Notes under the pieces: model-generated | Database searches by the model: none | What the model was told of the DNA's origin: nothing | What the model saw: the letters and a program-made list of their open reading frames with translations, nothing else | Made by a program: the position numbers and the translations under genes | Shown here: piece after piece, positions 1 through 8,116 of the stretch | How positions within the stretch are numbered: position 1 is the first letter of the stretch | Layout: every line of letters begins with the position of its first letter | Origin: RYN-133 sp036497285 | GTDB lineage: Bacteria > Actinomycetota > Actinomycetes > Mycobacteriales > Jatrophihabitantaceae | Reading direction: 5' to 3' | Length of the DNA: 64,000 nt | Assembly (NCBI GenBank): GCA_036497285.1 | Contig: DASXJR010000121.1 | Location: 12,088-76,087, forward strand

Positions 1-56
1 CGCTGTCGACATCTGAGCCGACCGGCGGCGAGCAGCACACCACCGCATTCCCACCT

Positions 57-959
57 GTGTCGGAGGGCCACGGCAGCCAGCAGCAAGGCCAGCAGGGTTA
101 CGAGCAGCAGCCCGGGTACGGCCAGCAGCAGTACGGCCAGCAGCAGTACGGCCAACAGCCTGGCTACGGCCAGCAGCAGTACGGCCAACAGCCGGGCTAC
201 GGCCAACAACCGGGCTACGGCCAGCAGGGGTATGAGCAGCAGCAGTCAGGGCAGCAGCACGGCCAGCAGCAAGGGTCGCAGGGTTACGGGCAGCAGCAGG
301 GCTACGGCGAGCAGACCCAGAACTACGGCCAGTCCGGCTACGGGGCCGGTGCAGCCGGCGCGGCCGGCGCGGCCGGTGGCGCGGCGGCAGCCGGCCAGTA
401 CGGCCAGCAGGACTACGGCCAGCAGCCCGGCTACGGGCAACAGCAGTACGGGCAGCAGCAGCCCGGGTACGGCCAGCAGGGATACGGGCAACAGCAGCCC
501 GGCCAGCAGGGATACGGCCAGCAGCAGTACGGCCAACCCGGTTATGGGCAACAGCCGTACGGGCAGCAGGGGTACGGCGCGCAGGGCGCCGGCTACGGTT
601 CGTCCGGTTACAGCCAGCAGGGCTACGCCCAGCAGCCCGAGTACGCCCAGCAGCCACAGCAAAAGAAGGGCAAAGGTCTGCTGATTGCGATCATCGCCGT
701 GCTCGCAGTCGTGGTGATCCTGATCGCGCTGATCTTCATCATCAAGCCGAAGTTCCTTGGCTTCAAGACGAACCTCAAGCACACGGCCGTGGAGACCTAC
801 ATCCAGGACAACTTCGCCGAGTCGCGCGTCACCTGCAACGGCGGCTCGAACATCGAGATCTCCACCGGTAAGACCTTCCAGTGCCGTGGCGGCGACGGCC
901 GGACCTTCACGGTGAAACTCACCAACGACAGCGGCACCTACGTGGTCACCCAGATCTGA
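57..959 (+). CDS. Gln/Tyr/Gly-repeat membrane protein with C-terminal DUF4333 domain (5' end possibly outside window)
   Basis: The first 200 residues are almost entirely repeats of the type GYGQQQYGQQ with an Ala/Gly patch near residues 100-112. A Lys-rich stop (KKGKG) is followed by one membrane segment (about residues 205-228) and an extracytoplasmic domain of about 65 residues whose spaced Cys residues and 'Y.V.Q' end match DUF4333. Topology is inferred as a cytoplasmic low-complexity tail, one helix and an outside domain. No ribosome site precedes the GTG at 57, and the frame stays open to base 3, so the true start may lie upstream of the window. Function is unknown. The tail end overlaps the convergent exonuclease gene by 14 bp. 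Confidence 0.75.
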   Translation: MSEGHGSQQQGQQGYEQQPGYGQQQYGQQQYGQQPGYGQQQYGQQPGYGQQPGYGQQGYEQQQSGQQHGQQQGSQGYGQQQGYGEQTQNYGQSGYGAGAAGAAGAAGGAAAAGQYGQQDYGQQPGYGQQQYGQQQPGYGQQGYGQQQPGQQGYGQQQYGQPGYGQQPYGQQGYGAQGAGYGSSGYSQQGYAQQPEYAQQPQQKKGKGLLIAIIAVLAVVVILIALIFIIKPKFLGFKTNLKHTAVETYIQDNFAESRVTCNGGSNIEISTGKTFQCRGGDGRTFTVKLTNDSGTYVVTQI

Positions 960-1851
960 GCGCTTTCCGGATCGCCACGAGCAGACGGTTCAGGGAGGAC
1001 TCGATGCCGAGTTCCTCCGAGAGTTCGACCAGCCGCTCCGGGTCGGCGGGCGCGGCCGGGAGCGCGTCGTCGAGGTCGCCGATCTCGGCGTCGATCCGTC
1101 CGCGCACGGCGTCCGGCGCCACGGTGAGGTAGTCGCGGGCTGCGAGCACCTTGTTGGCGGCACCGGAGGGGAACCCGTCGGTTTTCGCCTCAGCGGCCGC
1201 CATGATGTCCTCGATCGACCCGAAGCGGGCCACCAATGCCGCCGCGGTCTTCTCGCCGACTCCCGGCACGCCGGGCAGGCCGTCGCTCGGATCGCCGCGC
1301 AGCATGGCGAAGTCCGCGTAGTGCGCGGCCGGCACGCCGTACTTGGCGCGGACCTCGGCCGGCCCCATCGCCTCCATCTTGGCGATGCCCTTGCCGGTGT
1401 AGAGCACGGTCACCGTGTCGGTGGCCACGGCGAGCAGGTCGCGATCGCCGCTGACCACCTCGACCCGGTCCGTCTCGCGCGCGGCGACCGTCGCGATCAC
1501 GTCGTCGGCCTCGAAACCCTCGGCGCCGGCGGTGGCCAGCCCCACCGCCGCCAGCACCTCCAACAGGATCGGGACCTGCGGCTCCAGGGTGTCCGGCACG
1601 TCCTCACCGCCGTCCTTGGCCATCCGGTGCGCCTTGTAGGACGGAACGGCGCGGACGCGGAACGCCGGCCGCCAGTCGAGGTCCAGACAGGCGATGTGTC
1701 GGGTCGGGCAGCGTTTGTCGATCAGCGCTGCGGTCATGTCGAGATAGCCGCGGATCGCGTTGACCGGACGGCCGTCCGGAGCGGTGATCGACTCGGGCAC
1801 GGCGTAGTAAGCGCGGAAGTAGAGGTTCGCCGCGTCGACGAGCAGGAGCAT
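946..1851 (-). CDS. 5'-3' exonuclease (PolA N-domain / flap endonuclease family)
   Basis: This 301-residue protein matches the stand-alone 5'-3' exonuclease family related to the N-terminal domain of DNA polymerase I. It shows the start LLLVDAANLYFRAYYA, the acidic metal-site segments EGFEADDVIA and VSGDRDLLA, and the helix-hairpin-helix DGLPGVPGVGEKTAAAL near residues 190-210. The family cleaves 5' flaps and duplex DNA 5' ends in repair and Okazaki processing. It begins 4 bp after the LacI gene on the same strand, so the two may be co-transcribed, although the functional link is not obvious. The polymerase domain is absent, as expected for this family. Confidence 0.9.
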   Translation of the reverse strand: MLLLVDAANLYFRAYYAVPESITAPDGRPVNAIRGYLDMTAALIDKRCPTRHIACLDLDWRPAFRVRAVPSYKAHRMAKDGGEDVPDTLEPQVPILLEVLAAVGLATAGAEGFEADDVIATVAARETDRVEVVSGDRDLLAVATDTVTVLYTGKGIAKMEAMGPAEVRAKYGVPAAHYADFAMLRGDPSDGLPGVPGVGEKTAAALVARFGSIEDIMAAAEAKTDGFPSGAANKVLAARDYLTVAPDAVRGRIDAEIGDLDDALPAAPADPERLVELSEELGIESSLNRLLVAIRKALRSG

Positions 1852-1855
1852 GAGG

Positions 1856-2893
1856 TCAGTACACCGTCATGCCCGGGTCGGTGCTGCCTCGGACGATCAC
1901 CTCGGTCGGCAGGACGACGTCCTGGGCGGCACCGGCGTCGCCGTCGCTGTTGGCGTGCCCGGCGTTGCTGATGACTGCCAGAAGCCGTGAGCCGACGTCG
2001 AGCGCCTGCTCGGCCACCGGTTGGCGCACCGTCGAGAGGTCCATGAGTTCGGCGGTGGGGTGGTCGTCGAAACCGATGATCGCGACGTCCTGCGGGACCC
2101 GCTTGCCCAACCGGCGCAGCGCGCGCATCGCGCCGTAGGCCATCTCGTCGCTCTCGGCGAAGATCGCGGTGGGCGGGTCCGGGTTCTGCATGAGCGTGTT
2201 GCAGGCCTGCTCGCCGCCGGCGGTGGTGAAGTAGCCGAGCACCTCGAGGGACGGGTCGGGTTCGACGCCTACTGCCGTGAGCCCTTCGCGGTAGCCGTCC
2301 GCGCGGTGCAGCGGTGGGGTGAAGCGCATCGGGTCGTCGGTGTCGCCGCCGATCAGCCCGATCCGGCGGTGCCCGAGACCGGTCAGATGCGCGACCGCCG
2401 CGCGCGCGGACGCTACGTCGTCGATGCGCGTCGAGAGGAACCCATCGCGCGAGAAGCCGAGCAGACCGACCGGGCAGCCGAGCGACTGGAGCGCTGCGAT
2501 CTCGTCGTCGACCAGCACGAGGCTGACCACGAGCACCGCGTCGACCCGCTTGCGCATCGGCATCACGTCGAAGAAGCGCGCACGGCCGGATTCGTCGCCC
2601 AGGTTGTACAGCAGCAGGTCGAAGCCTGCCTTGCGCAGCGAGGTCTCGATCGTGTCGATGACCTCGGCGAAGAACCAGCGGTTGACGAACGGCACGACCA
2701 CACCGACGGTCGCGGTACGCCCGCTCGCCAACCGTGCGGCGAAGGGGGAGGCGACGTAGTCGAGTTCGGCCGCGGCCTCGAGGACCCGATTGCGGGTGTT
2801 GCTGGCAACGTCGGGAAGTCCGCGCAGGGCACGAGATACCGTGGCGATCGACACGCCGGCACGGCGAGCGACGTCCTCGATGCTTGCTGCCAC
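1856..2893 (-). CDS. LacI-family transcriptional regulator
   Basis: The GTG start at 2893 gives a 345-residue protein starting AASIEDVARRAGVSIATVS, the classical LacI N-terminal helix-turn-helix and hinge helix (residues 1-60). A periplasmic-binding-protein-like sensor domain follows (VGVVVPFVNRWFFAEV, GFDDHPTAELMDLSTVRQP). The frame is open further upstream, but that DNA belongs to the divergent amidohydrolase. The gene is divergent from the amidohydrolase, with a LacI-type operator in the 72-bp gap, so autoregulation plus control of that gene is the simplest reading. The ligand is unknown; a sugar or small metabolite would be usual. Confidence 0.92.
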   Translation of the reverse strand: MAASIEDVARRAGVSIATVSRALRGLPDVASNTRNRVLEAAAELDYVASPFAARLASGRTATVGVVVPFVNRWFFAEVIDTIETSLRKAGFDLLLYNLGDESGRARFFDVMPMRKRVDAVLVVSLVLVDDEIAALQSLGCPVGLLGFSRDGFLSTRIDDVASARAAVAHLTGLGHRRIGLIGGDTDDPMRFTPPLHRADGYREGLTAVGVEPDPSLEVLGYFTTAGGEQACNTLMQNPDPPTAIFAESDEMAYGAMRALRRLGKRVPQDVAIIGFDDHPTAELMDLSTVRQPVAEQALDVGSRLLAVISNAGHANSDGDAGAAQDVVLPTEVIVRGSTDPGMTVY

Positions 2894-2926
2894 CTGGCCA
2901 CCGCCTTTGCTGACTCGGCAGACAAC

Positions 2927-2940
2927 TGGAAACGTTATCG
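2927..2940. promoter_or_regulatory. Candidate LacI-type operator
   Basis: TGGAAACGTTATCG has the central AACGTT palindrome and follows the LacI-family consensus TGNAANCGNTTNCA except for the last half-site bases. It lies midway in the 72-bp gap between the divergent LacI regulator and amidohydrolase. Binding is inferred from sequence and context only. Confidence 0.5.
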
Positions 2941-2965
2941 TCCCCTCGCTGGCAGACTCTCCCGC

Positions 2966-4507
2966 GTGCGCACCCTCTACCGCAACGGGCGGCTCTACCG
3001 GCACGCGGTTCGTGACGAAACCGCGATGCTCGTGGATGGTCCCATGATCGTCTGGACCGGGCACGAGCGGGACGTGGAGCAGCACCGGGACGTCCGGCCC
3101 GTTGACCTGGCGGGTGCGTTGGTAAGCCCTGCCTTCGTCGATGCGCATGTCCACACCACCGCGACGGGCCTGTCGCTGTCCGGACTGGATCTTTCGGGCG
3201 CGATCTCGCTGGCCGACGCGCTGTCGATGATCGAACGGGTGGCGCGGATCAGTCGGGGCCGTCCGGTGCTCGGCGGCGGCTGGGACGACACGGACTGGCC
3301 CGAGCGGCGCCCGCCGAGCGCGCGTGAACTCGACCGGGCAGGCTACGGCGGGCTGGTCTACCTCGCGCGCGTCGATGCGCACAGTGCGGTGGTCTCCTCG
3401 GCCGTGCTGGCCACCGTCCCGGGACTGGCGCAGCTCGCCGGCTATCACGCGGACGGGCACCTGACCCGGGCCGCGCACGATGCGGCACGCGGCGCGACGC
3501 TCGGCGCGATGTCGGCCGCCCACGCCACCGAACTGCAGCGCACTGCGTTGCGCCACGCCGCTTCGCTCGGGATCGGCTGCGTGCATGAGATGGCCGGGCC
3601 GGCGATCTCGGGCGAGGCAGACCTCGCCGGGCTGCTCGCCCTCGCCCGCGCCGAGCCGCTGCCGGAGGTCATCGGCTACTGGGGTGAGTTGTTCGCGGTC
3701 GAGAAGGCGCGCGAACTCGGTGCCGTCGGCGCGGCAGGAGACCTGTTCTGCGACGGCTCGTTGGGTTCGCACACCGCTGCGCTGCACGACCCCTACGCCG
3801 ACCGTCCGGATTCCAGCGGGATGCTCAGGTTCTCGACCGAGGAGGTCGCCGAACACGTCGTGCAGTGCACCCAGGCGGGGCTGCAGGCCGGGTTCCATGC
3901 GATCGGCGATGCGGCCGTGGACCAGGTGCTCGACGCGGTGGAACTGGCGGGCGACCGGCTCGGTCGCCCGGTCGGCGCCGGACACCGCCTCGAGCACGCG
4001 GAGCACGTGCGGGACCCGGGGCGGCTGGCCGCGTCCGGGCTCACCGCGTCCGTCCAGCCCGTCTTCGACGCGTTGTGGGCCAATCCGGGCGGCATGTACG
4101 AGGCCCGCCTGGGCCGCGAGCGCGCTCGCGCGTTGAATCCGTTCGCGGCGATGGCCGACGCCGGGGTGCCGCTCGCGCTCGGATCCGACGCGCCGGTCAC
4201 GGCGCTCGGCCCATGGGCTGCGGTTCGGGCGGCGGTCCATCCGCACGAGGCGGGCCACGGCCTGGAGCCGGCCGACGCGTTCGCCGCGCACACCGCGGGC
4301 GGCTGGGCTGCTGCCCGAGTCGACACCGGCGCCGGACACCTCGCCGCAGGCACACCGGCCACCTTCGCGATCTGGCAGACCGATGATCTGGACCCCGCGA
4401 CCGGCCTCCCGGACCTGAGCGAGGGGGGCGACCTGCCGCACTGCCTGGCAACGGTCCGCGCCGGTAGAACCATCTTCGACGCCGGGGTGCTCGAGGGCAC
4501 CGACTGA
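2966..4507 (+). CDS. Amidohydrolase family protein (YtcJ-like)
   Basis: The 513-residue protein has a typical amidohydrolase layout: an N-terminal beta-sandwich (VRTLYRNGRLYRHAV), the metal-binding HxH in FVDAHVHTTATG near residue 60, a later GFHAIGDAAVD histidine, GHRLEHAEHV, and the aspartate motif LALGSDAPV near residue 410, then the returning sandwich strand. YtcJ-like members hydrolyse amide or related bonds in N-acyl compounds; the substrate is not readable. GTG 2966 is chosen because the frame upstream runs through the antisense of LacI. It is divergent from LacI and probably regulated by it. Confidence 0.85.
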   Translation: MRTLYRNGRLYRHAVRDETAMLVDGPMIVWTGHERDVEQHRDVRPVDLAGALVSPAFVDAHVHTTATGLSLSGLDLSGAISLADALSMIERVARISRGRPVLGGGWDDTDWPERRPPSARELDRAGYGGLVYLARVDAHSAVVSSAVLATVPGLAQLAGYHADGHLTRAAHDAARGATLGAMSAAHATELQRTALRHAASLGIGCVHEMAGPAISGEADLAGLLALARAEPLPEVIGYWGELFAVEKARELGAVGAAGDLFCDGSLGSHTAALHDPYADRPDSSGMLRFSTEEVAEHVVQCTQAGLQAGFHAIGDAAVDQVLDAVELAGDRLGRPVGAGHRLEHAEHVRDPGRLAASGLTASVQPVFDALWANPGGMYEARLGRERARALNPFAAMADAGVPLALGSDAPVTALGPWAAVRAAVHPHEAGHGLEPADAFAAHTAGGWAAARVDTGAGHLAAGTPATFAIWQTDDLDPATGLPDLSEGGDLPHCLATVRAGRTIFDAGVLEGTD

Positions 4508-4539
4508 CAGGCGTCAGTGCCCTCGGCGATACTCGACGG

Positions 4540-6123
4540 ATGCGATGGCAGTGGCGGGTCTCGGTGCGCGAGCGCGCCGCCACGGTGTCGGTGCGGGTGG
4601 CCGCACCGGTGGCCGTCGCCGCCGGGCTCGTCGCGGCCGCTGCTTTCCCGCGGCTTTCCATCTGGCCGCTCGCGGTCGTCAGTGTCGCCGGACTGTCCTG
4701 GGCGGTCGACGGCCGTCGGGCGCGCACCGGCGCCTGGCTCGGGCTGCTCTACGGGCTGGCGTTCTTCGTCCCCCTGCTGCACTGGACCGGCATCTACGTC
4801 GGCGCAGCACCATGGCTGATCCTTGCCGGCGCCGAAGCAGGCTTCATGGCTCTGCTCGGCGCGGTGCTGACCGTCGTGCAGCGGTTGCCCGGCCGGGCGT
4901 TCTGGGTCGCCTGCGCCTGGGTGCTGCAGGAAGCGCTGCGCGACCGGTTGCCGTTCGGGGGATTCCCGTGGGGCAGGCTGGCGTTCAGCCAGCAGGACTC
5001 GCCACTGCGCTGGTTCATCGAACTGGGCGGGGCGCCGCTGCTGAGCTTCGCGGTCGCCTTCACCGGCGCCGGGTTGTGGCTGCTCGTGACCACGATCCGC
5101 CGCTCGCCCGACGTCCGCGCGGTGATCGTCGCGCTCGCGCTCGCCGTCGTGCTGCCGGCCGGCGGCGCGCTGTGGGGGCTGGCGGTGTCCGCGCCGTCGA
5201 CGGCGAACCAACTCCAGGTCGCGGTCGTGCAGGGCAGCGTGCCCGACCGGGGGCTCGCGTTCGAGGACCGTGCCCGCCAGGTGCTCGACAACCACGTCAC
5301 GCAGACGCTGCGGCTGGCCGGGCAGATCCGCTCCGGGCAGGTTCCGCAGCCCGATCTGGTCGTGTGGCCGGAGAACTCCTCCGATGTCGACCCGCTCGTC
5401 GACGCGAGCGCCGCGGCAGAGATCACCCGCGCGGTGCGGGCGGTGCATGCGCCGGTGCTGGTCGGCGCGATCCTCGACGGGCCGGGGCCCGATCACCGCC
5501 GCAACGCAGGCATCCTCTGGTCGCCAACGCACGGTCCGGGGGCGCAGTACATCAAGCGGCACCCGGTGCCCTTCGCCGAGTACATCCCGCTGCGCAGCAT
5601 TGCCGAGTCGGTCAGCTCCGCGGCGAAGCTCGTCACCCAGGACATGGTCGCCGGCAGCGGCAACGGCCTGCTCAAGGGCGGCCCGGCACCGATCGGCGAC
5701 GTGATCTGTTTCGAGGTCGCCTACGACGACCTCGTCCAGTCCTCGGTCGCTGCCGGTGCGCAACTGGTCGTCGTGCAGACCAACAACGCCACCTTCGGTC
5801 ATACCGCCGAGACTTACCAGCAGCTGGCGATGAGCCGGCTGCGCGCGATCGAGACCGGACGGACCGTGCTGCAGGCGTCCACGACCGGCGTGTCGGCGAT
5901 CATCGCGCCGAACGGTACGGTCGTGCGGGAGTCGGGGGCGCTGTTCGAGCCCGCGTTGCTGAGCGCGTCCGTCCCGCTCGAGACGCGAACCACGCCCGCG
6001 GTCGCGCTCGGCGCGGTGCCGGAATGGACGCTCGCTGCGCTGGCCGTGCTCGCCGTCGCCGCCGTGGTGGCCTCGGGTGTGGCCACTCGTCAACGTCGCA
6101 CGCAGGAAGTGGTAGCAGCATGA
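4540..6123 (+). CDS. lnt: Apolipoprotein N-acyltransferase
   Basis: The 527-residue integral membrane enzyme N-acylates the N-terminal cysteine of lipoproteins. Hydrophobic helices fill residues 1-210 and one closes the C-terminus (WTLAALAVLAVAAVVAS). Between them is a nitrilase-like domain with the Glu-Lys-Cys triad segments VVWPENSSDVDP, IKRHPVPFAEYIPLR and GDVICFEVAYDDL. In mycobacteria this domain is fused to or paired with Ppm1; here ppm1 follows 61 bp downstream as a separate gene, which supports the assignment. Confidence 0.93.
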   Translation: MRWQWRVSVRERAATVSVRVAAPVAVAAGLVAAAAFPRLSIWPLAVVSVAGLSWAVDGRRARTGAWLGLLYGLAFFVPLLHWTGIYVGAAPWLILAGAEAGFMALLGAVLTVVQRLPGRAFWVACAWVLQEALRDRLPFGGFPWGRLAFSQQDSPLRWFIELGGAPLLSFAVAFTGAGLWLLVTTIRRSPDVRAVIVALALAVVLPAGGALWGLAVSAPSTANQLQVAVVQGSVPDRGLAFEDRARQVLDNHVTQTLRLAGQIRSGQVPQPDLVVWPENSSDVDPLVDASAAAEITRAVRAVHAPVLVGAILDGPGPDHRRNAGILWSPTHGPGAQYIKRHPVPFAEYIPLRSIAESVSSAAKLVTQDMVAGSGNGLLKGGPAPIGDVICFEVAYDDLVQSSVAAGAQLVVVQTNNATFGHTAETYQQLAMSRLRAIETGRTVLQASTTGVSAIIAPNGTVVRESGALFEPALLSASVPLETRTTPAVALGAVPEWTLAALAVLAVAAVVASGVATRQRRTQEVVAA

Positions 6124-6184
6124 CAACCGGAGTAGACGCTCACCTGCGCTTCGCGGGGCCACGCTGTGTTCTTGAGGTGCGCTC

Positions 6185-6925
6185 ATGACAACCGTCCTGG
6201 TCGTCGTCCCCACCTACAACGAGAGCGAGAACATCGAGCGGATCGTCGAACGGGTCAACGCCGCACTACCCGACGTGCACGTCCTGATCGTCGACGACGC
6301 CAGCCCGGACGGCACGGGCAAGATCGCGGATCTGCTGGCCGAGCAGGACGAGCGGGTGCATGTGCTGCACCGTCCGGGCAAGGCCGGGCTCGGCGCGGCG
6401 TACACCGCCGGGTTCGACTGGGGCCTGGCGCGCGACTACGACGTGCTCGTCGAGATGGACGCGGACGGGTCGCACGCGCCCGAGCACCTGCCACGGATCC
6501 TGGCCGCGCTCAAGGGCGCCGATGTCGTGCTCGGGTCCCGCTGGGTGCCCGGGGGAGCCGTGGTCAACTGGCCGCGACGCCGCGAACTGCTCTCGCGGGG
6601 CGGCAATCTCTACACCCGGCTCGCGCTGGGTCTCGGGCTGCGCGACGCCACCGGCGGCTACCGCGCATACAACCGGGCCGTGCTCGAGTCGATCGACTAC
6701 AACGCGGTGAGCTCGCAGGGTTACTGCTTCCAGGTCGACCTCGCCTGGCGTGTGGCGCGGGCAGGCTTTCGCATCGTCGAAGTGCCGATCACCTTTGCCG
6801 AGCGCGAACGCGGTGAATCCAAGATGAGCGGCGCCATCGTGCGCGAGGCATTCCAGCGGGTGACCCGGTGGGGGATCACGCACCGCGCCGGGCAGGTCCG
6901 TTCCGCATTACGCGGCAAGCGTTAA
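6185..6925 (+). CDS. ppm1: Polyprenol-phosphate mannosyltransferase (Ppm1 catalytic domain, GT2)
   Basis: This 246-residue GT-A glycosyltransferase begins VLVVVPTYNESENIERIV and carries VLIVDDASPDGTG, the DxD-type EMDADGSHAPEHLP and LGSRWVPGG. It is the Dpm1/Ppm1 family, which transfers mannose from GDP-mannose to polyprenol phosphate on the cytoplasmic face and supplies donor for lipoarabinomannan-type glycans and protein mannosylation. No transmembrane helices are present, as in the Ppm1 D2 domain. Its place directly after lnt is the mycobacterial/streptomycete arrangement. Confidence 0.92.
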   Translation: MTTVLVVVPTYNESENIERIVERVNAALPDVHVLIVDDASPDGTGKIADLLAEQDERVHVLHRPGKAGLGAAYTAGFDWGLARDYDVLVEMDADGSHAPEHLPRILAALKGADVVLGSRWVPGGAVVNWPRRRELLSRGGNLYTRLALGLGLRDATGGYRAYNRAVLESIDYNAVSSQGYCFQVDLAWRVARAGFRIVEVPITFAERERGESKMSGAIVREAFQRVTRWGITHRAGQVRSALRGKR

Positions 6926-6929
6926 ACAG

Positions 6930-6962
6930 CGATCGCCCGCACCTCATCGGCGCGGGCGATCG
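6930..6962. terminator. Bidirectional hairpin between convergent ppm1 and rbpA
   Basis: CGATCGCCCGC (6930-6940) and GCGGGCGATCG (6952-6962) form a perfect 11-bp stem with an 11-nt loop. It fills the 54-bp gap between the two convergent stops, so it can serve both genes. No long T-tract follows. Confidence 0.7.
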
Positions 6963-6979
6963 TTCGTCTGGTCGAAGTG

Positions 6980-7327
6980 CTATGCGCTCTTCTGGCCGCG
7001 ACGGGCCCGAAGCACGTCCAGCCGCTCGGCGAGCACTTCCTCGAGGTCGGCGATCGAGCGCCGCTCCATCAGCATGTCCCAGTGGGTACGCGCCGGCTTG
7101 ACCTTCTTGGCCTCCGGCTCGGGGCCGTCGATCAAGACCCCGTTCGTCCCGTCGAGGCGGCACTCCCACGTCGTGGGAATCTCCGCCTCCTCCGAGAACG
7201 GAACGCGGAACTCGTGGCCACGCTGGCAGCGATAGGCCGCCATGTTGCGCGGCGCGGGCTCTGCGCCGTACTCGGTCTCGTAGCTGATTGCGCCCAGCCG
7301 ACTTCCACGCAGCGTGCGATCTGCCAT
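6980..7327 (-). CDS. rbpA: RNA polymerase-binding protein RbpA
   Basis: This 115-residue protein matches the actinobacterial RbpA family: start MADRTLRGSRLGAISYE, core domain with C34, H38 and C56 (candidate zinc ligands; a fourth Cys is not present), and the C-terminal sigma-interaction helix THWDMLMERRSIADLEEVL. RbpA binds the RNA polymerase beta' subunit and group 1/2 sigma factors and stabilises the open complex. ATG 7327 is chosen because an AGGAGG (7341-7336) lies 8 nt upstream; a GTG at 7336 overlaps this ribosome site and cannot be the start. A palindrome lies just upstream. Confidence 0.95.
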   Translation of the reverse strand: MADRTLRGSRLGAISYETEYGAEPAPRNMAAYRCQRGHEFRVPFSEEAEIPTTWECRLDGTNGVLIDGPEPEAKKVKPARTHWDMLMERRSIADLEEVLAERLDVLRARRGQKSA

Positions 7328-7367
7328 GATCGACACCTCCTGGATCCTGGGTTTTGTCCTTGACCGG

Positions 7368-7386
7368 TATCGCGAGGTTCGCGATA
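7368..7386. promoter_or_regulatory. Perfect inverted repeat upstream of rbpA
   Basis: TATCGCGA-GGT-TCGCGATA, 8-bp perfect arms with a 3-nt spacer, is centred about 50 nt upstream of the rbpA start. It could be an operator or part of the rbpA promoter. The rest of 7328-7594 is relatively AT-rich and holds no gene I can support. Confidence 0.4.
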
Positions 7387-7594
7387 TCCCTACGACGGCT
7401 TGTCGCGCGACATCAATTGCCGCTGGTTTTCGCCGTTTTCGATCGTTGTGTCTTGCTGCATTTCAACGAGCGAGCATGGTGGATGATTCCCCTTACCAAG
7501 TGTCCGGTAACTCTGTGGCACCGTGATCTCTCAGACTCATCCATGTCGCCGCGGCACTACAACGGCGCCGGACCCCACCTTTTGGAGGCCTGCG

Positions 7595-8041
7595 ATGCGG
7601 CTGCGTGACGCCGTCACCGAGAAGTACGCATCGGACGCGGAATCGGTTGCGTCCGGCCGCAGATCCATAGCTGATCCTCAGGACGTGGTCCTGGCGATCG
7701 GAGTGGGCAGGGTCGCGATCGGCACCACGTTCCTGCTCGCCCCGCGGTTGTCGGTCCGGATCCTCGGCGTCGACACGGCGAGCGCGAAGCGGATGACCTT
7801 CCTCGCCCGGATGACCGCGGCGCGCGACATCGGCCTCGGCGCGGGCACGCTGGATGCCGCGTCGTCGACAGCCGTCGTGCCTTGGCTGATGGCCGGCGCC
7901 GCGGCGGACGCGGTGGACGCGCTTGCCCTCGCCGGCGCGATGAAGCGAGGCGTCGTCCGCGGCGTCCCGGCGGCGGGGACGGTCGTCGGCGCGGCGATGG
8001 TGGCGGCCGTCGGGGTATGGGCCGCGCGCGCGGTCAGGTGA
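7595..8041 (+). CDS. Small hydrophobic protein, DUF4267-like, function unknown
   Basis: The protein has 148 residues with hydrophobic stretches (VVLAIGVGRVAIGTTFLLAP, VPWLMAGAAADAVDALALAG, AAGTVVGAAMVAAVGVWAA) suggesting three or four membrane segments. The arrangement of GRVAIGTTFLLAPRL followed by a R-D-containing loop resembles uncharacterised DUF4267-type proteins. ATG 7595 is preceded at 6 nt by GGAGG (7584-7588); the frame is open further upstream without a better site. No function is proposed. Confidence 0.7.
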   Translation: MRLRDAVTEKYASDAESVASGRRSIADPQDVVLAIGVGRVAIGTTFLLAPRLSVRILGVDTASAKRMTFLARMTAARDIGLGAGTLDAASSTAVVPWLMAGAAADAVDALALAGAMKRGVVRGVPAAGTVVGAAMVAAVGVWAARAVR

Positions 8042-8116
8042 GCCCGAGTTCATCCGATCCGGCGAAATCGGGCAAATGCCGATATAACGCGCGCGCGGTG
8101 GGGTAAGGGACCGCTC

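Noticed and set aside
57..660. Short direct repeats that could be read as a CRISPR array or satellite
   Set aside because: They are codon-phased GYGQQ-type coding repeats within one open frame, with no constant spacer size and no cas genes nearby.
4545..6188. Long overlapping open frame across lnt on the same strand
   Set aside because: High-GC shadow frame: Arg/Gly/Ala-rich, no domain signature, and it covers lnt, which has an intact catalytic triad.
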